Assembly: GCF_023721835.1 (NCBI RefSeq)
Contig: NZ_JAMKFE010000010.1
Span: forward strand, 124,001 to 188,000
Source: Caldimonas mangrovi
Lineage (GTDB): Bacteria > Pseudomonadota > Gammaproteobacteria > Burkholderiales > Burkholderiaceae_C
DNA: 64,000 bases
Direction: 5' to 3'
Shown: one piece after another, positions 61,262-64,000 of the stretch
How the letters are laid out: every line of letters begins with the position of its first letter
Numbering within the stretch: position 1 is the first letter of the stretch
The notes under the pieces: generated by a model
Databases searched by the model: none
Told to the model about the DNA's origin: nothing
Seen by the model: the letters and a program-made list of their open reading frames with translations, nothing else
Made by a program: the position numbers and the translations under genes

Positions 61262-61364
61262 ACCCGCCTGGCTGGTGCCGGGCCGGCGCGCAGACAAGAA
61301 ACAGCTAACAGCATCCGCAGGCCCGGGCCGTTCCGGCGCCTCGCCGTGACCGTGGCAGAGGCCG

Positions 61365-62591
61365 ATGACAAGAAGAATCCATGTGGACGAACTGCAGGTC
61401 GGCATGTTCGTCAAGCGTATCGAGGGCGGGTGGCTCAACCACCCTTTTTGGCGCGGCAGTTTGCTGGTCCGCGAGCTTGATGACATCCGCCGGCTGCGCG
61501 CAGCCGGCGTGGAATTCCTCGAGATCGATGCGACCCGGGCGCTGCATGCGCCTGCAACGCCGGAGGTGACACCGTCGCCGGCACCCGCCGACACGCCTGC
61601 AGGTGCACCGGCAGTGGTGCGCCGCACGACGGTTCCGGTCGAGCAGGAGATGCAGCGCGCACACGCGCTGCGCGCCGAAGCCGGCCGGCAGATGAAACAG
61701 CTGTTCCAGGACGCGCGTCTCGGCCGCGTCGTCGATGTCGCCGCCACCCGACCGCTGGTCGACGAGATCTTCGCGTCGATGGAGCGGCACCCGGCGGCGC
61801 TGATCAGCCTGATGCGGCTGAAGACCGCCGACGACTACAGCTACCTGCACTCGGTGTCGGTGGCCGCGCTGATGATGGCGCTCGCCCGCCGGCTCGGCAT
61901 GGACGACGCAGCCTGCCGCGACGCAGCGCTCGGCGGCCTGCTGCACGATCTCGGCAAGGCAGCGATCCCGCTGGATGTGCTGAACAAGCCCGGCAAGCTG
62001 GAGCCGGAGGAGTTCACGCTGGTCAAGACCCATCCGGTGCGCGGGCACGAGTTGCTGCGCGAAGCCGGTGTGGAGCACGCGGTGGCGCTGGACGTCTGCC
62101 TGCACCACCACGAGAAGATCGACGGCAGCGGCTACCCGAAAGGCTTGCCGGGTGCCGAAATCACGCTGCTGGCCAAGATGGGCGCCGTCTGCGACGTGTA
62201 CGACGCGGTCACCTCCAACCGGCCCTACAAGCTGGGCTGGGCACCGGTCGATGCCTTGCGACGCATGCTGACCTGGGCCGGCCATTTCGAGCCGCAGGTG
62301 ATGCGCGCTTTCGTGTCGGTGGTCGGCATCTACCCGATCGGGGCCATGGTGCGGCTGGCGTCCGGCCGACTCGCCGTGGTCGTCGAGCAGGCGCCGGGCG
62401 AGCTCACCAAGCCGGTGGTCAAGGCCTTCTTCTCGACGCGGTCCAACCTGCACATCCCGCCCGAGACGCTGCGTCTGGCGCAGCCGGGCTGCAAGGACCA
62501 CATCGTCGGCCACGAAGACCCCCACACCTGGGGCTTCGAGCACGTCGACGAGCTGTGGAGTGGCGTGCCGCGGCCGAAAGGGCCGCTGTAG
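61365..62591 (+). CDS. HD-GYP domain c-di-GMP phosphodiesterase (DUF3391 N-domain)
   Basis: A 408-residue protein with N-terminal DUF3391 (about 1-60 then a linker), and an HD-GYP domain (about 130-340). The metal motif LLHDLGK (His194-Asp195) and the HHHEKIDGSGYP (His247-249, GYP at 256-258) are intact. It should degrade c-di-GMP, opposing the GGDEF enzyme at 6013-7815. ATG 61365 is used; AGAGG is upstream. Confidence 0.92.
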   Translation: MTRRIHVDELQVGMFVKRIEGGWLNHPFWRGSLLVRELDDIRRLRAAGVEFLEIDATRALHAPATPEVTPSPAPADTPAGAPAVVRRTTVPVEQEMQRAHALRAEAGRQMKQLFQDARLGRVVDVAATRPLVDEIFASMERHPAALISLMRLKTADDYSYLHSVSVAALMMALARRLGMDDAACRDAALGGLLHDLGKAAIPLDVLNKPGKLEPEEFTLVKTHPVRGHELLREAGVEHAVALDVCLHHHEKIDGSGYPKGLPGAEITLLAKMGAVCDVYDAVTSNRPYKLGWAPVDALRRMLTWAGHFEPQVMRAFVSVVGIYPIGAMVRLASGRLAVVVEQAPGELTKPVVKAFFSTRSNLHIPPETLRLAQPGCKDHIVGHEDPHTWGFEHVDELWSGVPRPKGPL

Positions 62592-62592
62592 C

Positions 62593-64000
62593 TCACCGCA
62601 ATGACCGATAGAGCGCTTCGTAGCGCCGCGCGCTGCCGGACCAGTCGAGCTGCTGCTGCATGCCGCGCCGCTGCATCGCATGCCAGACCTCCGGCGCCGA
62701 CCAGGCATCGAGCACCCGCCGCAGCGTGACCTGCAGGGCGTCGGCGGTCGACGCCTCGAACAGGAAGCCGGTGGCGGCCTCCGGGCCCGCTGACAGGTCG
62801 ACGATGGTGTCCGCCAGCCCGCCGGTGGCGCGTGCGACGGGCAGCGTGCCGTAGGCCTGGCTGTACATCTGGTTCAAGCCGCAGGGCTCGAAGCGTGACG
62901 GCATCAGGTAGGCGTCGGCGCCGCCCTCGATCAGGTGGGCCAGGGTTTCGTCGAAGCCCAGTTGCACGGAAACGCGGCCCGGGTGCCGCGCCGCGGCGTC
63001 CTGCAGCGCGCGTTCCAGATCCGCGTCCCCCTGGCCGAGCACGGCCACCTGTGCCCCTTGCTCGACCAGCCAGGGCAGTACGTCGAGCACCAGATCAACG
63101 CCTTTCTGGTGCGTCAGGCGGCTCACCATGCCGAAGAGCGGTGCGTGCGGGTCGGTGTGCAGCCGCAATCGTTCCTGCAGTGCCTGCTTGTTCAGCGATT
63201 TGCCGTCGAGCTGCTCGGCGCTGTAGCGCATCGGCAGCAGTTCGTCGGTCGCCGGGTTCCACACGCTGGTGTCGATGCCATTGAGGATGCCGTGCAGTCG
63301 TTCGGCGCGGCTGCGCAGGATGCCGTCGAAGCCGCAACCGTGTGCCTCGTGCAGGATCTCGCGGGCATAGGTCGGGCTGACCGTGGTGATCGCGTCGGCC
63401 TCGTGGATACCGGCCTTCAGGAAGGACAACCGGCCCCAGTATTCGATGCCGTCGGGCGTGAGCCATGCCGGCGGAAGTTCCAGTTGCGGTGCGCGGTCGA
63501 GCGGGAACAGGCCCTGGAACGCGAGGTTGTGGATCGTGAAGACGGTGCGGGCATGCGGGGCCGGCAGCGTGCGCAGGTAGGCCGGTGCCAGCCCCGCGGG
63601 CCAGTCGTTGCCATGCAGCACGTCGGGGCGCCATTGCGGCCATGGCGTGGCGTCGCTGGCCAGCAGCGCGGCGACGCGGCTGAGCCAGCCGAAACGGCGC
63701 GCATGGTCGCCGCCGCTGTCGTCGTAGGGCCCGCCGCCCTGCTGGAACAGCTCGGCGCAATCCAGCAGCAACAGCTCGAAGGGCAGGCCCTTGGGCCGCC
63801 AACAGACCAGACGGGAGGCGGGCCATGGACCCTTCGCCTCGATGTGCACGCTGCGCGTCGCGCGGGCCGTCAGCTTCTTCAGTGGTGCATACAGCGGCAT
63901 CAACAGCTTGACGTCGTGACCCAGCGCGGCCAGCGCGCGCGGCAGCGCGGCACTGACGTCGCCGAGACCGCCGGTCTTGACCCACGGGGCACACTCCGGG
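62593..64000 (-). CDS. glgA: Glycogen synthase, 5' end beyond the window
   Basis: The C-terminal 468 residues of a GT5 ADP-glucose glycogen synthase. The reading frame is open to the window edge and begins PECAPWVKTGGLGDVSAALP, with the ADP-glucose-binding KTGGL. The C-terminal half has GMVSRLTHQKGVDLV and the catalytic E-P-C-G-L-N-Q motif (SRFEPCGLNQMY). Only about the first ten residues are missing. No glgB, glgC or glgP lies inside the window, but they may be beyond the edge. Confidence 0.93.
   Translation of the reverse strand, partial: PECAPWVKTGGLGDVSAALPRALAALGHDVKLLMPLYAPLKKLTARATRSVHIEAKGPWPASRLVCWRPKGLPFELLLLDCAELFQQGGGPYDDSGGDHARRFGWLSRVAALLASDATPWPQWRPDVLHGNDWPAGLAPAYLRTLPAPHARTVFTIHNLAFQGLFPLDRAPQLELPPAWLTPDGIEYWGRLSFLKAGIHEADAITTVSPTYAREILHEAHGCGFDGILRSRAERLHGILNGIDTSVWNPATDELLPMRYSAEQLDGKSLNKQALQERLRLHTDPHAPLFGMVSRLTHQKGVDLVLDVLPWLVEQGAQVAVLGQGDADLERALQDAAARHPGRVSVQLGFDETLAHLIEGGADAYLMPSRFEPCGLNQMYSQAYGTLPVARATGGLADTIVDLSAGPEAATGFLFEASTADALQVTLRRVLDAWSAPEVWHAMQRRGMQQQLDWSGSARRYEALYRSLR

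Overview
The window is a GC-rich chromosomal stretch, almost certainly from a betaproteobacterium of the order Burkholderiales (Caldimonas/Schlegelella/Rubrivivax/Azohydromonas type; the genus cannot be fixed from sequence reading alone). The clues are the strong third-position GC bias, the conserved block ygfZ / mltG-tmk-holB-pilZ-tatD with NRDE and DUF4936 genes beside it, the AidB-like acyl-CoA dehydrogenase cluster, and the OmpR/EnvZ pair. I found no rRNA, tRNA, CRISPR array, insertion sequence, integrase or prophage gene. Coding density is high and most genes carry ordinary Shine-Dalgarno sites.

Region by region. 1-6040: a same-strand acyl-CoA/fatty-acid cluster (C-terminus of an acyl-CoA dehydrogenase, small membrane protein, Dabb protein, two SDRs, PaaI thioesterase, CurA-like reductase, AidB-like acyl-CoA dehydrogenase). 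6013-10755: a 7TMR-DISM/GGDEF diguanylate cyclase, divergent from a three-gene secretion module of a Bacillus-type (AHSxG) lipase, a parvulin-type peptidyl-prolyl isomerase and a divergent lipase foldase. 10773-16796: Crp/Fnr regulator, aldehyde dehydrogenase, Zn alcohol dehydrogenase and a divergent AraC regulator, then a second AraC/GyrI-type regulator and a SRPBCC protein. 16759-22355: arginase-like protein, DUF1993, thiD, small unknown proteins, and an AraC/AhpD-like divergent pair. 22419-25781: a PhnD-like/rhodanese fusion divergent from a Tat-exported sulfite dehydrogenase with its cytochrome c. 26535-31081: a lipid A modification locus (EptA-like phosphoethanolamine transferase and PAP2 phosphatase) divergent from a PmrAB-like two-component system, with a perfect PmrA box between them. 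31060-40463: DHH-motif protein, YkuD-like protein, MFS transporter, a MoaD-like/BNR-repeat gene pair, an NAD(P)-binding protein with divergent LysR regulator, a PL10 pectate lyase behind a FadR/GntR-type operator, and a hemerythrin. 40467-50065: serine hydrolase lipoprotein, OmpR/EnvZ pair, DUF1223, tex, sodC, patatin and CNNM/CorC protein. 50073-55162: iron alcohol dehydrogenase, an exported hydratase-like protein, HSL hydrolase, a thioesterase-GNAT fusion, NRDE and DUF4936. 55217-64000: ygfZ, the mltG-tmk-holB-pilZ-tatD run, an ankyrin protein, an HD-GYP phosphodiesterase and a glgA truncated by the window edge.

Points most worth following are: the lipase/PPIase/foldase module with an altered foldase signature and an intercistronic hairpin; the PmrA box between the eptA/pap2 operon and its two-component system; the MoaD-like/BNR pair, whose Shine-Dalgarno lies in a hairpin that overlaps the predicted transcript start of a consensus-like promoter; the PhnD-rhodanese fusion facing a sulfite dehydrogenase; and the periplasmic hydratase-like protein translationally coupled to a hydrolase and a thioesterase-acetyltransferase fusion.
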